In this document: one piece after another, positions 34,550-44,053 of the stretch
How positions within the stretch are numbered: the stretch's first letter is position 1
How the letters are laid out: the number at the start of each line of letters is the position of its first letter
NCBI RefSeq assembly: GCF_040409795.1
Contig: NZ_CP099571.1
Span: forward strand, 1,807,439-1,871,438
Length of the DNA: 64,000 nt
Origin: Polynucleobacter sp. MWH-UH19D
GTDB lineage: Bacteria > Pseudomonadota > Gammaproteobacteria > Burkholderiales > Burkholderiaceae
Reading direction: 5' to 3'
Position numbers and translations under genes: made by a program
Notes under the pieces: model-generated
Databases searched by the model: none
The model's input: only the letters and a program-made list of their open reading frames with translations
What the model was told of the DNA's origin: nothing

Positions 34550-35305
34550 ATGAATGATGAGCAGTTACTTCGCTATTCAAGGCATTTGCTGCTTGAGGAT
34601 ATCGATGTTGAAGGCCAAGAAAAGTTATTACAAGCCCATGTAGTAATTGTTGGAGCTGGCGGTTTAGGTAGCGCAGCCGCGCCATACTTAGCCGCCGCGG
34701 GCGTTGGCAAAATTACTCTTGTTGACCACGATGTTGTTGAGCTAACCAATCTACAGCGACAAATCATGCACTGCGAGTCAATGGTTGGCAAAAGCAAAGT
34801 TCATTCAGGAAAACAATTCTTAGGTCGACTGAACTCAAGCATTCAAGTTGATATTGTTCAAGAGAAGATTACAAATGACTTGCTCGCAAAACTATTGCCA
34901 TCTGTTAATGTCGTTTTAGATTGCACTGATAACTTTAAAACTAGACAGTTAATCAATGCTGCATGCGTTCACCATCAAACGCCTCTAGTTTCTGGCTCTG
35001 CTTTACGCTTCGATGGGCAAGTAGCTGTATTTGATCCCCGCGTTCCAAGTTCTCCTTGTTATGCATGCATCTTCTCTCCCGAGGAAGAGTTTGAAGAAGT
35101 TAGTTGCTCTAGCATGGGCATCTTTTCTCCACTGGTTGGCATCATCGGCGCTATTCAAGCTGCGCAAGCGCTTCAGGTCATGATTGGTTTTGGAGAGTCG
35201 CTTCTTGGACGAATGTTGCTGTGGAATGCGCGAACAACACAGATAGATCAGATCAAAATTGCCCGCAATCCTGACTGCCCTGTTTGCGCAAGCAAGCGGA
35301 TTTAA
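34550..35305 (+). CDS. moeB: HesA/MoeB/ThiF family adenylyltransferase
   Basis: Activates the C-terminus of a ubiquitin-like sulfur carrier (MoaD or ThiS). The ATP loop is VGAGGLGSAAAPYLAAAGVG with the DHDVVELTNLQRQ segment and the DCTDNFKTR motif. Zinc cysteines are seen as CYAC and CPVC near residues 180 and 245. At 251 residues there is no rhodanese tail, so either MoeB or ThiF is possible; the symbol reflects general similarity. Its stop overlaps that of ptsI by 4 bases. Confidence 0.88.
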   Translation: MNDEQLLRYSRHLLLEDIDVEGQEKLLQAHVVIVGAGGLGSAAAPYLAAAGVGKITLVDHDVVELTNLQRQIMHCESMVGKSKVHSGKQFLGRLNSSIQVDIVQEKITNDLLAKLLPSVNVVLDCTDNFKTRQLINAACVHHQTPLVSGSALRFDGQVAVFDPRVPSSPCYACIFSPEEEFEEVSCSSMGIFSPLVGIIGAIQAAQALQVMIGFGESLLGRMLLWNARTTQIDQIKIARNPDCPVCASKRI

Positions 35306-37050
35306 GAAAACAAGCGCTCTAAAGCTTTTGCTTGGGCCTCAGGCTCATAAGCCTTGAGAACGCGTGGGAATCGCGCTTTTAATATACCCACATTAGCCTG
35401 CAGAATTTCTCGCTTCACTAATAAAAGTTGACTGAAGTGCATTGAAAAATCGGTTAAGCCCATTGCGAGCAATAGCTTTGTTAAGCTGGGATCTCCTGCC
35501 ATCTCACCACACACTGCCACTGGCACGCCAGCACGCTTTGCTTGATCAATAATGCCGGCAATTAAATTCAGAATCGCTGGATGCAATGGGTCGTATAAAT
35601 GTGCCACCGCATGATCAGCACGGTCAATCGCCAGAGTGTACTGAATTAAATCATTGGTACCAATTGATAAGAAATCAAAACGATCAATAAATAAGGGCAG
35701 CACTAATGCAGCGGCTGGAATCTCAATCATAGCTCCCACTTGTATATTGGGATTAAACGATTGTCCACGTTGCAGCAATTGTTGTTTTGCTTTTTCGATC
35801 AAACGAAATGTTTCGTCGATTTCTTTTGCATGAGCCAACATTGGAATCATGATGCGTGCTTGGCCATGAGCAGAAGCGCGAAGTATGGCCCTGAGCTGAG
35901 TCAAGAAAATTTCAGGCTCGGTTAGGGACCAACGAATCGCTCTCAAACCTAACGGTGATGTTCCAGTTTGAGATACTTCAGATCCACCTACACCGAGCGC
36001 CTTATCGGCACCAACGTCAATTGTTCGAATATTGACTGGCAAGCCATGCATTAAATCAACTACTCGACGATACTCTTGATATTGCTGCTCTTCGTCTGGC
36101 AAAGCCTGCTTACGATCCATGAATAAAAATTCAGAGCGGAATAAGCCAACTCCCACTGCACCAAGCTTCACCGCCTGCACAGCATCTTCAGGCAATTCAA
36201 TATTGGCGAAGAGCTCAATATCAACACGATCTTCAGTTTCAGTTTTTGCGTGCTTTAACTGTTGGAGTTTTCGAGCCTCCTTAGCAGCCTGACTTTGTAG
36301 CTTGCGATACTCCGTTAGCAATTGTTCGTCAGGAGAAACTACAACTACCCCTTGCTCGCCATCCAAAATAAGCCAGTCACCATGGCGAATCATTTCGCTG
36401 GCATGGCGCACACCAACTACTGCTGGAATCTCCATGCTTCGGGCCACAATCGCGGTGTGCGAAGTTTTTCCGCCAAGATCCGTAACAAAACCAGTAAACG
36501 CATGATCTTTAAAACGCAACATGTCATGCGGAGCAATGTCATGAGCAACAATAATTGACTCAATATCAGCATCGCTTGATGGCAGGAACTCAGTTTCAAG
36601 GCTGTCTTTTTGCGAATTGAGCGCCTTAATAACGCGCTCTGCTACTTGCCGAATATCATTTGCACGCTCTTTTAAGTAGGGGTCTTCAATTTCAGCAAAT
36701 TGCTCTAATAGATCATTCAGCTCGGTAGTCAAGGCCCAAGCAGCATTGAGTCGTTGCGCACGAATTAATTTAAGCGGCTTTTCTGCAAGAGCGGGGTCAG
36801 CCAAAATCATGCCATGCACATCTAAAAACGCCGCCATTTCTTGGGGCGCATCTTTAGGCAAACCTTGGCGCAATTGATCGAGCTCTAAACGCACCTGATC
36901 AAACGCATCTAATAATTTTTTAGCCTCAACCTCTTCTTTACCAGGCTCTACTAAATAATGACTTACTTCTAAGGCTGCACGTGAGATCAGTACGGCTTTG
37001 CCAATGGCAATGCCTTTTGATACCGCAATTCCATGCAACGCAAATGTCAT
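35302..37050 (-). CDS. ptsI: PTS enzyme I
   Basis: Takes phosphate from PEP and passes it to HPr. Order: N-terminal HPr-binding domain, the swivelling domain with the phosphorylated His in GGKTSHTAIVARSMEIPAVVG, and the TIM-barrel PEP domain with RTIDVGADK, LRSEFLFMDR and VCGEMAGDP. Length 582 is normal for the sugar-type enzyme; no GAF domain is present, so it is EI rather than PtsP. It follows ptsH by 2 bases. Confidence 0.97.
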   Translation of the reverse strand: MTFALHGIAVSKGIAIGKAVLISRAALEVSHYLVEPGKEEVEAKKLLDAFDQVRLELDQLRQGLPKDAPQEMAAFLDVHGMILADPALAEKPLKLIRAQRLNAAWALTTELNDLLEQFAEIEDPYLKERANDIRQVAERVIKALNSQKDSLETEFLPSSDADIESIIVAHDIAPHDMLRFKDHAFTGFVTDLGGKTSHTAIVARSMEIPAVVGVRHASEMIRHGDWLILDGEQGVVVVSPDEQLLTEYRKLQSQAAKEARKLQQLKHAKTETEDRVDIELFANIELPEDAVQAVKLGAVGVGLFRSEFLFMDRKQALPDEEQQYQEYRRVVDLMHGLPVNIRTIDVGADKALGVGGSEVSQTGTSPLGLRAIRWSLTEPEIFLTQLRAILRASAHGQARIMIPMLAHAKEIDETFRLIEKAKQQLLQRGQSFNPNIQVGAMIEIPAAALVLPLFIDRFDFLSIGTNDLIQYTLAIDRADHAVAHLYDPLHPAILNLIAGIIDQAKRAGVPVAVCGEMAGDPSLTKLLLAMGLTDFSMHFSQLLLVKREILQANVGILKARFPRVLKAYEPEAQAKALERLFS

Positions 37051-37052
37051 GC

Positions 37053-37322
37053 CTACTCGCCCTCGCCAAAGCGATCATTAATCAATGCTGTGAGCGCCTC
37101 CATGGCTTCATCCGCCTTCTCTCCCACGGTTTCAAGCGTCACCGTACTGCCAATACCTGCTGCCAACATCATCACACCCATGATGCTCTTAGCATTAATT
37201 TGACGACCATTGCGTGACAAGAATATTTCGCAAGGAAACTGTGCAGCTAATTGCGATAGCTTGGCAGATGCCCTGGCGTGCAAACCCAATTTATTGATGA
37301 TCTCAATTTCGGCAACAGGCAT
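37053..37322 (-). CDS. ptsH: Phosphocarrier protein HPr
   Basis: Small phosphocarrier of 89 residues. His15 in LGLHARASA is the EI-dependent site. Ser46 lies in NAKSIMGVMMLA, the site for HprK phosphorylation, and fits the presence of hprK at 3982-4968. It lies between EIIA-Man and ptsI on the minus strand, 17 bases after the EIIA gene. Confidence 0.97.
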   Translation of the reverse strand: MPVAEIEIINKLGLHARASAKLSQLAAQFPCEIFLSRNGRQINAKSIMGVMMLAAGIGSTVTLETVGEKADEAMEALTALINDRFGEGE

Positions 37323-37339
37323 ATTCCAGTTCTCTCCTT

Positions 37340-37762
37340 TTATGTTTGACTTACTTTTGCGCCCAGACGCAAAATACCATTCTGACCACCAGCCAAAGCC
37401 TTTTTAGCTAACTCTTCAAGGTCTTCAGCGCGATGAGAAATACAACGCATCAACATCGGCAAATTTAAGCCTGCTAAAACAATCACTGGAGTATTCAGGC
37501 CAGATAAAGGGCCCAAGCCTTCCAACTTAGAAGCGACGTTTGCGGGTGTCGCCCCCATAACATCAGTCAAAATTAATACGCCATTACCTGAGTTAACCCC
37601 ATAGGCAGCCTTTAAGACTCGATCAAAACTAGCCTTGATATCTTCATGAGGCGGAATATCAACCGCTCGGATGCGTTCAGGCAAAGCGCCAAACGTATGC
37701 TCAACAAAACCCAGCATTGCGCTAGCTACTGGAGTATGTGCAACGATCACGATTCCCGCCAT
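37340..37762 (-). CDS. PTS EIIA component of the mannose (Man) family
   Basis: A 140-residue single EIIA-Man domain with the phosphorylatable His9 in IVIVAHTPVASAML and the GVLILTDVMGATPANVA and LAGLNLPMLMRCISHR segments. No EIIB, EIIC or EIID partner lies nearby. In betaproteobacteria this orphan EIIA, with HPr and EI, is thought to be regulatory. ATG 37762 is preferred to a start at 37783, which would overlap gshB. One base separates it from the gshB stop. Confidence 0.92.
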   Translation of the reverse strand: MAGIVIVAHTPVASAMLGFVEHTFGALPERIRAVDIPPHEDIKASFDRVLKAAYGVNSGNGVLILTDVMGATPANVASKLEGLGPLSGLNTPVIVLAGLNLPMLMRCISHRAEDLEELAKKALAGGQNGILRLGAKVSQT

Positions 37763-37763
37763 G

Positions 37764-38708
37764 TTATGACACTGCCCTTTCAAGCGCTTTTAACCAAAAT
37801 TGCGGCACATCAAATTGGGTTTGATCCGTTATTTCAACAAAACAGGTGGGGCTAGTGACATTAATTTCAGTCAAATAGCCGCCGATCAAATCCAACCCTA
37901 CTAAGAATAAACCGCGTTGATGCAGTATTGGTGCCAGCTTATCAGCAACGCGCTTTTCAGCTTCAGTCAATGGCATTGCAAGACCTTTGCCTCCAGCAGC
38001 TAAATTACCCCGAATTTCTGTTCCTTGCGGAATGCGCGCCAAAGCAAATGGCACAATTTCTCCGCCAATCAGTAGCACACGCTTATCACCTTGCGTAATC
38101 TCCGGCAGAAAACGCTGAACCATTAATGTTCTAGCGCCGTTCTCCCCAAGAGTTTCAACAATACTCGCTAAATTCAGGCCATCTGCGCTAACTCTAAACA
38201 CACCCATACCACCCATACCATCAAGAGGCTTAATAACAATATCGCGCTGTTGTCGATGAAACTCTTCAATCGCACTCAACTCTCGAGTGACTAATGTTGG
38301 CGGAATGAAGTCGGGGAACTCGGCAATAGATAGTTTTTCAGAGTGATCGCGAACAGCGCTAGGATTATTAAAAACTTTCGCACCTTGTCTTACTGCAGCG
38401 GAGAGCAGCCAGGTTGCATTGAGGTACTCAATATCAAATGGAGGATCCGTTCTCATCAATACCGCTGAAAATGTTTTTAACGATCGAGTTTTAGCAGAAC
38501 CTAATTCATACCAAGATGTTGAAGAAGGCTTAATGAGCAAACTTTGACAATCAGCAACCACTGTATTGTCTTTCCATAAAATATTACGACTTTGACAAAA
38601 CCATAGTCGATGCCCAGCTTCTTGAGCAACACGCATCATTGCCAAAGTAGAATCTTTTTTGATCTTGAAAGACTCTAGTGGGTCGGCAATAAATAAAAGA
38701 TCCATCAT
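37764..38708 (-). CDS. gshB: Glutathione synthetase
   Basis: ATP-grasp enzyme that adds glycine to gamma-glutamylcysteine. Length 314. Seen: the DPPFDIEYLNATWLL region, the ATP-binding IVIKPLDGMGGMGVFRV loop, RVLLIGGEIVPFALARIP and the C-terminal DLIGGYLTEINVTSPT metal-binding Asn/Glu. It follows gshA by 23 bases. Gene order gshA-gshB-EIIA-ptsH-ptsI is a known betaproteobacterial arrangement. Confidence 0.96.
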   Translation of the reverse strand: MMDLLFIADPLESFKIKKDSTLAMMRVAQEAGHRLWFCQSRNILWKDNTVVADCQSLLIKPSSTSWYELGSAKTRSLKTFSAVLMRTDPPFDIEYLNATWLLSAAVRQGAKVFNNPSAVRDHSEKLSIAEFPDFIPPTLVTRELSAIEEFHRQQRDIVIKPLDGMGGMGVFRVSADGLNLASIVETLGENGARTLMVQRFLPEITQGDKRVLLIGGEIVPFALARIPQGTEIRGNLAAGGKGLAMPLTEAEKRVADKLAPILHQRGLFLVGLDLIGGYLTEINVTSPTCFVEITDQTQFDVPQFWLKALERAVS

Positions 38709-38731
38709 TTTTGTGGCCGCAGCAAGAAGTT

Positions 38732-40030
38732 TTATGCCACTTCCATATTAGGGTCAGTCCTCTCCAACTCAAGAGAGGCAGCAAGCAAAGCTAAGCGAGC
38801 AACGACGCCATATAGATAGAATCGATTTGGCGCCGCACTACCAGGCTTGGCAGAGAGATCTGGCATTGAGTTTTGCTCAAACGCAAGTGGTACAAAGTGC
38901 ATTCCTGGGGCATTCAGATTCTCATCGGGGCCACGATCAGTATGAACGCGATAGAAACCACCAATCACATATCGATCAATCATATAAACCACTGGCTCAG
39001 CGACAGCTTCATTCACTTTCTCGAAGGTATAAACACCCTCCTGAATTAATACATCACTAACCTCAAGACCTTCTTTTACTACGCTCATCTTGTTGCGGTC
39101 TTTGCGATTTAAGCCCTTTAGCTGAGCTGGATCATTAACTACCATTACTCCCATGCCATAGGTGCCGGCATCGGCTTTCACAACCACATAAGGTTTATCT
39201 TTGATGCCATATTCACGATATTTCTTTGCAGTTTTTTTCAGCACCTGCTCAACTGCAGCCTGGAGCTCCTCTTCACCCTTACGCTCATGAAAATTAATAT
39301 TTGAGCAGCTCGTGAAATAAGGATTAATCATCCATGAATCAATATCAACAACTTTGGCAAACTTTTTAGCAACCTCTTCATATGCAGCAAAGTGATTTGA
39401 TTTGCGACGTACATGCCAACCAGCATGCAAACCAGGAAGCAAGTACTGCTCGTAAATATTCTCTAAGATTGGAGGAACACCTGCAGATAAATCATTGTTG
39501 AGCAAAATAGAGCAAGGATCAAAATCTTTAAGACCTAAACGTTGCTTCTTTAAACCAAGTCGTGACAAAGGTTCCATTAAGAGTCGATTACCATCTGGCA
39601 ACTCAATCCAAGTAGGCTTTTTAATTTCTTCAGAAAAAGTACCTAGGCGTACATTGAGTCCAGCTTGTCTCAGGATCGAAGACAAGCGGGCGATATTCTG
39701 TAGGTAAAACGTATTGCGTGTATGACGCTCTGGTATTAACAGTAAATTTTTTGCCTCTGGGCAAATCTTCTCAATAGCAGCCATTGCAGCCTGCACTGCC
39801 AAGGGCAACATTTGCGGCGAAAGATTATTGAATCCACCAGGGAACAAATTCGTATCCACTGGGGCTAACTTAAAACCCGAATTTCGTAAATCAACCGAAC
39901 AATAAAATGGTGGCGTGTGCTCTTGCCACTCAAGCCTAAACCAGCGCTCGATTGTTGGGGTTGCTTCAAGCACCTTTGACTCAAGTTCGAGCAAAGGGCC
40001 ACTTAGGGCAGTAATGAGATGTGGAACCAT
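38732..40030 (-). CDS. gshA: Glutamate-cysteine ligase (proteobacterial TIGR02049-type)
   Basis: First enzyme of glutathione synthesis. The sequence is the non-E. coli form seen in beta- and acidithiobacilli, 432 residues, with LRNSGFKLAPVDTNLFPGGFNNL near the N-terminus, VVKADAGTYGMGVMVV in the centre and AVAEPVVYMIDRYVIGGFYRVH later. Identity also rests on gshB next door. It starts just after the amtB terminator, so it probably has its own promoter in the 103-base gap. Confidence 0.93.
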   Translation of the reverse strand: MVPHLITALSGPLLELESKVLEATPTIERWFRLEWQEHTPPFYCSVDLRNSGFKLAPVDTNLFPGGFNNLSPQMLPLAVQAAMAAIEKICPEAKNLLLIPERHTRNTFYLQNIARLSSILRQAGLNVRLGTFSEEIKKPTWIELPDGNRLLMEPLSRLGLKKQRLGLKDFDPCSILLNNDLSAGVPPILENIYEQYLLPGLHAGWHVRRKSNHFAAYEEVAKKFAKVVDIDSWMINPYFTSCSNINFHERKGEEELQAAVEQVLKKTAKKYREYGIKDKPYVVVKADAGTYGMGVMVVNDPAQLKGLNRKDRNKMSVVKEGLEVSDVLIQEGVYTFEKVNEAVAEPVVYMIDRYVIGGFYRVHTDRGPDENLNAPGMHFVPLAFEQNSMPDLSAKPGSAAPNRFYLYGVVARLALLAASLELERTDPNMEVA

Positions 40031-40050
40031 TCCACCATTGTAAGATTTTT

Positions 40051-40082
40051 AAAAGAAAGACGCGGGATCCTAGGATCCCGCG
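40051..40082 (-). terminator. Terminator of amtB
   Basis: A perfect 22-base palindrome, CGCGGGATCC joined to its complement through a TA-centre, at 40061-40082; on the minus strand it is followed by TCTTTCTTTT (40060-40051). It lies 52 bases past the amtB stop and 21 bases before gshA begins. A likely intrinsic terminator for the torF-glnK-amtB operon. Confidence 0.85.
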
Positions 40083-40133
40083 CTTAAAGTACTGAACAGC
40101 CAATAAAAGCTGCTCGGTGAGGGGTAAAACAGC

Positions 40134-41618
40134 TTAAGACTCGTAGGCAGACTCACCATGTGAGCTGATATCCAAGCCCTCGCGCTCCTCTTCTTCTTTT
40201 ACACGCAAACCAATCACAACATCGATCAATTTGAAGGCAATATAAGAAACCACGCCAGACCAGATCACAGTAGTAATGACACCCTGAGCCTGAATCCATA
40301 ATTGGCTAGCAATAGAGTAATCAGGGGCAACAGCGTTTGCTACGTAGTCCCATACACCAGAACCACCCAAAGCAGGGTCAGCAAACACACCGGTCAACAA
40401 CGCACCAGAAATACCACCTACTCCGTGAACGCCAAATACGTCCAAGCTGTCATCAGAGCCCAAGAGTCTCTTGAGGCCAGTTACACCCCAGAGGCAAACT
40501 ACACCAGCGATTAAGCCAATAATGATTGAGCCCATTGGACCTGCAAAACCAGCAGCAGGAGTAATTGCAACCAATCCAGCTACGCAACCTGAAGCCGCGC
40601 CCAACATGGAAGGCTTGCCTTTAAGAACCCATTCAGCAACTGACCAGCCTAATACAGCAGCTGCGGTAGCCAAGAAGGTATTCACGAAAGCTAATGCAGC
40701 ACTACCGTTTGCTTCAAGTGCTGAGCCTGCGTTAAAGCCAAACCAGCCAAACCACAAGAGCGCTGCGCCAGCCATTACATAAACCAAGTTATGTGGCTTC
40801 ATAGCTTCTTTGCCATATCCAAGACGCTTGCCGATTACAAATGAGCCAACTAAGCCAGCAATCGCCGCATTGATGTGTACAACGGTACCGCCAGCAAAGT
40901 CGAGAACACCCTTTTGCCACAACCAACCAGCACGGGCAGTGATTGCCTCGAGTGATGCAGCATCTTTGATGTCATCTGGACCAGGCCAGAACCAAACCAT
41001 ATGAGCGATAGGTAAGTAGCTAAATGTGAACCAAATGATCATGAATACCAAAATTGCAGAGAACTTAGCGCGCTCAGCAAAAGACCCGATGATCAAGCAA
41101 CAAGTAATCGTTGCAAACACTGCTTGGAAAGCCATGAACACATACTCAGGAATAACTACACCCTTACTGAAGGTTGCAGCTACAGAGTCTGGGTTCATAC
41201 CAGCCAAGAACAAACGATCTAATCCACCTAAAAATGCACCACCTTCCGTGAATGCGAAGCTGTAGCCATAAATTGACCACAAGATTGCAATCAAAGAGAA
41301 CACCATGAAGCATTGCATGCAGATAGATAGAATGTTTTTACTACGGGTTAAGCCACCATAGAACAAAGCCAAACCAGGAAGTGTCATTAATAACACTAAA
41401 GCTGTACAAACCATCATCCAAGCTGTATCAGCTTTATTGCACTTCTCAGAGCAAAGTACTGGTGCAGGTTCTGCAGCTGCTGGAGTTGCGGCAGGAGCAG
41501 TAACTGCTGGCTTTTTCACTTCATCAGCATGCGCTGGCGAAGTCACCACTACACCAGTAGCGCCAATGGCTAAGGCCATCGCACCACCAGCAACAAGTCG
41601 TTTCATCCAAGTTAACAT
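40134..41618 (-). CDS. amtB: Ammonium transporter
   Basis: Amt/Rh-family channel of 494 residues with a signal peptide (1-31; cleavage after AHA), a Pro/Ala-rich linker (~35-60), and about eleven helices. Key text: WMMVCTALVLLMTLPGLALFYGGL at helix 1, the pore His region GTVVHINAAIAGLV, and VFGVHGVGGISGALLTG with the second His. ATG 41618 is set by GAGAGG seven bases upstream; an earlier ATG at 41789 would run through glnK. Linked to glnK as usual. Confidence 0.96.
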   Translation of the reverse strand: MLTWMKRLVAGGAMALAIGATGVVVTSPAHADEVKKPAVTAPAATPAAAEPAPVLCSEKCNKADTAWMMVCTALVLLMTLPGLALFYGGLTRSKNILSICMQCFMVFSLIAILWSIYGYSFAFTEGGAFLGGLDRLFLAGMNPDSVAATFSKGVVIPEYVFMAFQAVFATITCCLIIGSFAERAKFSAILVFMIIWFTFSYLPIAHMVWFWPGPDDIKDAASLEAITARAGWLWQKGVLDFAGGTVVHINAAIAGLVGSFVIGKRLGYGKEAMKPHNLVYVMAGAALLWFGWFGFNAGSALEANGSAALAFVNTFLATAAAVLGWSVAEWVLKGKPSMLGAASGCVAGLVAITPAAGFAGPMGSIIIGLIAGVVCLWGVTGLKRLLGSDDSLDVFGVHGVGGISGALLTGVFADPALGGSGVWDYVANAVAPDYSIASQLWIQAQGVITTVIWSGVVSYIAFKLIDVVIGLRVKEEEEREGLDISSHGESAYES

Positions 41619-41631
41619 TTTGAACCTCTCT

Positions 41632-41982
<351 letters not shown>

Positions 41983-41995
41983 TCAGAAGTGGAAA

Positions 41996-42919
41996 TTAGA
42001 AAGTCTTTGTTAAAGAAATTAAGCCGGTTGATCGACCAAGATTATTGCCGGATGGGCTTGTGTAAGAATATGCACCTTTATAAGTTGCAGCATTTGTGCC
42101 TACATATGCAATTGCTGCAGATAAGCCGCCACCAAAATCTTTAGTCACCCCTAACTTCCAATCGGTATAGCTATACAAAGTGCTATTGCTTGTTCCATTT
42201 GGAATGGAATTGCCTACCCAGTTTGTTGAACCATTCTTCACATTTCCGGCAACATACTGATAACCCACGTGTCCATTAAGCGCCAAGCCCCAAACCCCAG
42301 TATCGTAATTAACGGTTAAATCAGGATAGTATGAGCCTGTTGAGTTAACAGCACCAAACAATGTAGAGACCGCATAAGATACTTTTGCAAACCCTGCTAT
42401 TGGTCCAAGCGTGAAGTTCTGGGCTAAATAAACTTCACTTGTATTAGGATTGGCTGTATAGCCATTTGTATTTGGAATTCCAGAGGTTGGATAGTAGTAC
42501 TGTAAGAATCCGAGATCAGTTGCAAAACCTTCACCAATTAACTCTTTTTTGAAGCCCGCATAAAAATCCATTTCAACAGGGGCAGATACTGATCCATATG
42601 GGCTCGATGTATTTTTGCCAACATTTGATCCATTTGTTGCATATGAATCACTGATCCAGCTAATCGAGCTGTTCCAGTTGCCAATGTAGAAACCGCTGTC
42701 ATGGGCGTAATCAAAACCGCCTTGGATCGCTGGCTTGAAATTGGATTGGCTGATACCACGATAGCGGTAGTCATTTACGATTGTTACGTTTGCAGAAATT
42801 GGGCTACCAGCATCTTCTGGATTGGTTGGTGTATCAGCAGCAAATGCTGATGAACATGCTAGGCCGGATAGCAATGCAACTGCGGCTGCAGAGATTGCTT
42901 TCTTATGTAAAGTTTTCAT
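41996..42919 (-). CDS. TorF family putative porin (Gcw_chp)
   Basis: Outer-membrane beta-barrel of 307 residues with a signal peptide (1-27; cleavage after AFA). The mature start SANVTIVNDYRYRGISQSN is the hallmark of the Gcw_chp/TorF family, and it ends in a Phe after alternating residues (STGLISLTKTF), as outer-membrane proteins do. Being directly upstream of glnK-amtB, and behind NtrC-type sites, it may pass small nitrogen compounds. AAGGAG seven bases upstream fixes the start. Confidence 0.9.
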   Translation of the reverse strand: MKTLHKKAISAAAVALLSGLACSSAFAADTPTNPEDAGSPISANVTIVNDYRYRGISQSNFKPAIQGGFDYAHDSGFYIGNWNSSISWISDSYATNGSNVGKNTSSPYGSVSAPVEMDFYAGFKKELIGEGFATDLGFLQYYYPTSGIPNTNGYTANPNTSEVYLAQNFTLGPIAGFAKVSYAVSTLFGAVNSTGSYYPDLTVNYDTGVWGLALNGHVGYQYVAGNVKNGSTNWVGNSIPNGTSNSTLYSYTDWKLGVTKDFGGGLSAAIAYVGTNAATYKGAYSYTSPSGNNLGRSTGLISLTKTF

Positions 42920-43030
42920 GTATTACTCCTTACTGTTTGTAATGAAAAAGGGATTAATGCTTATTGCATGGAGTGATCATGACGGGCTGGTCGCTCCTGA
43001 ATTTCGGGCCATTCCCCTTATTAATGCCAA

Positions 43031-43047
43031 TGCACTATTTTGGTGCT
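43031..43047 (-). promoter_or_regulatory. NtrC-type binding site upstream of torF-glnK-amtB
   Basis: TGCACTATTTTGGTGCT matches the NtrC dyad TGCACYA-N3-TGGTGCA at all but one fixed position. It lies 112 bases before the torF start. A weaker site TGCACTTATATTGTGAA (43054-43070) is centred 23 bases away, and TGGTGC recurs at 43113-43118. The rest of the 261-base gap (42920-43180) holds the ribosome-binding site of torF. No GG-N10-GC sigma-54 motif was found on the minus strand. Confidence 0.75.
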
Positions 43048-43180
43048 ATATATTGCACTTATATTGTGAATTTCTTCAGTTTTTAGGGCTTTTCAGTGAT
43101 TTTTACTATTTTTGGTGCCTCAAATTAAAATACTAATGTGTGTTTTTTACGCAACTTTTAATCTCACTAAGAAGCCCATC

Positions 43181-43438
43181 ATGCAAAAACCTGGCGAAAT
43201 CCTCGAACAAATTCAGCGCATTGCTAACGATATGCAAAACAAAGTCGGTGAAGCGATTCGTAATTCCCCCGCGCAAGAGCTTGAAAAAAACGTTCGTGCC
43301 ATGATGAACCAAGGTTTCCAAAAAATGGATTTGGTAACACGTGAAGAATTTGATTTACAAACCAAGGTTCTTGCAAAAACCAGAGAAAAACTAGAAGCGC
43401 TAGAGGCTAAAGTTGCCACTTTAGAGCAAACGAAATAA
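43181..43438 (+). CDS. ubiK: Ubiquinone biosynthesis accessory factor UbiK
   Basis: BMFP/YqiC family protein of 85 residues. It is an amphipathic helix followed by a C-terminal coiled coil (EEFDLQTKVLAKTREKLEALEAKVATLEQTK), the diagnostic end of the family. UbiK binds UbiJ to help aerobic ubiquinone synthesis. ATG 43181 chosen; an upstream start at 43112 adds non-conserved residues. Divergent from torF. Confidence 0.92.
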   Translation: MQKPGEILEQIQRIANDMQNKVGEAIRNSPAQELEKNVRAMMNQGFQKMDLVTREEFDLQTKVLAKTREKLEALEAKVATLEQTK

Positions 43439-43462
43439 TTTCTCGCGCCCTATTTGAAGTTT

Positions 43463-44053
43463 TTATTCTGGGTAAAACTCATTAAAGAAGTTTGTATATT
43501 CTTCTTTAGATAAAAGTGTTTTGGCATTATTGCCATCTGCATTTGTATGCAACACAGATACTTGATATGTCCAAACACCTCCATCAGCATTCGCTCTTGT
43601 AATCCAGCGCACTCTCATAGTTTGTTTGACTTTGACATCTCCACCAAAAAAGATGTAATAGTCTTTTGTCTGCAAGCGTTGACGCTGACTATTTTGAAAA
43701 TAAGCTGTCTCATCAACAACCGATCCATCGGAAGCTTTTGCTCTATTTAATAAATTACTTTGTAATTGGGCAGTGATTTTTTGCACTAAATCAGCTTTAA
43801 CATCTTTAGCTGGAATCTCAATTGAGCTAATCGAGTAGATATCATCATCGAGCTTTACTGCTTCAAGAGTCTGAACAAACTGTTGATCCCCTATTGAGAT
43901 CTTGCGTTCAAGCTTATCTGGCTTCCCTGGAAATAGAGCGGCATATCTTTGCTCGGGTGCCTGTACTATTCGCCAATTTAACTTTGGACTACAAGCTATT
44001 ACCAGAAGAAAAATTGCTAAGAGTAAATAAGATCGAGCAAAACTTTTAAACAA
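43463..44053 (-). CDS. Putative lipoprotein, function unknown
   Basis: About 196 residues. The N-terminus is a lipoprotein signal with lipobox VIAC at Cys21 ([19 protein letters not shown]). The rest resembles no family I can name; it reads as an alpha/beta domain with [25 protein letters not shown], a pattern that recalls small exported proteins with a FPxxP motif. TTG 44053 is chosen: GGAG lies six bases upstream and it overlaps the lipA stop by 8 bases. ATG 44083 is the alternative. Confidence 0.7.
   Translation of the reverse strand: MFKSFARSYLLLAIFLLVIACSPKLNWRIVQAPEQRYAALFPGKPDKLERKISIGDQQFVQTLEAVKLDDDIYSISSIEIPAKDVKADLVQKITAQLQSNLLNRAKASDGSVVDETAYFQNSQRQRLQTKDYYIFFGGDVKVKQTMRVRWITRANADGGVWTYQVSVLHTNADGNNAKTLLSKEEYTNFFNEFYPE

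Noticed and set aside
40471..41265. Long plus-strand ORFs over amtB
   Set aside because: They are antisense shadows of the conserved Amt coding sequence with no family resemblance or ribosome-binding site.
43042..43057. Possible sigma-54 promoter TTGGTGC with ATTGCAC on the plus strand toward ubiK
   Set aside because: GG and GC are 11 bases apart, not 10, and the orientation is away from torF-glnK-amtB.
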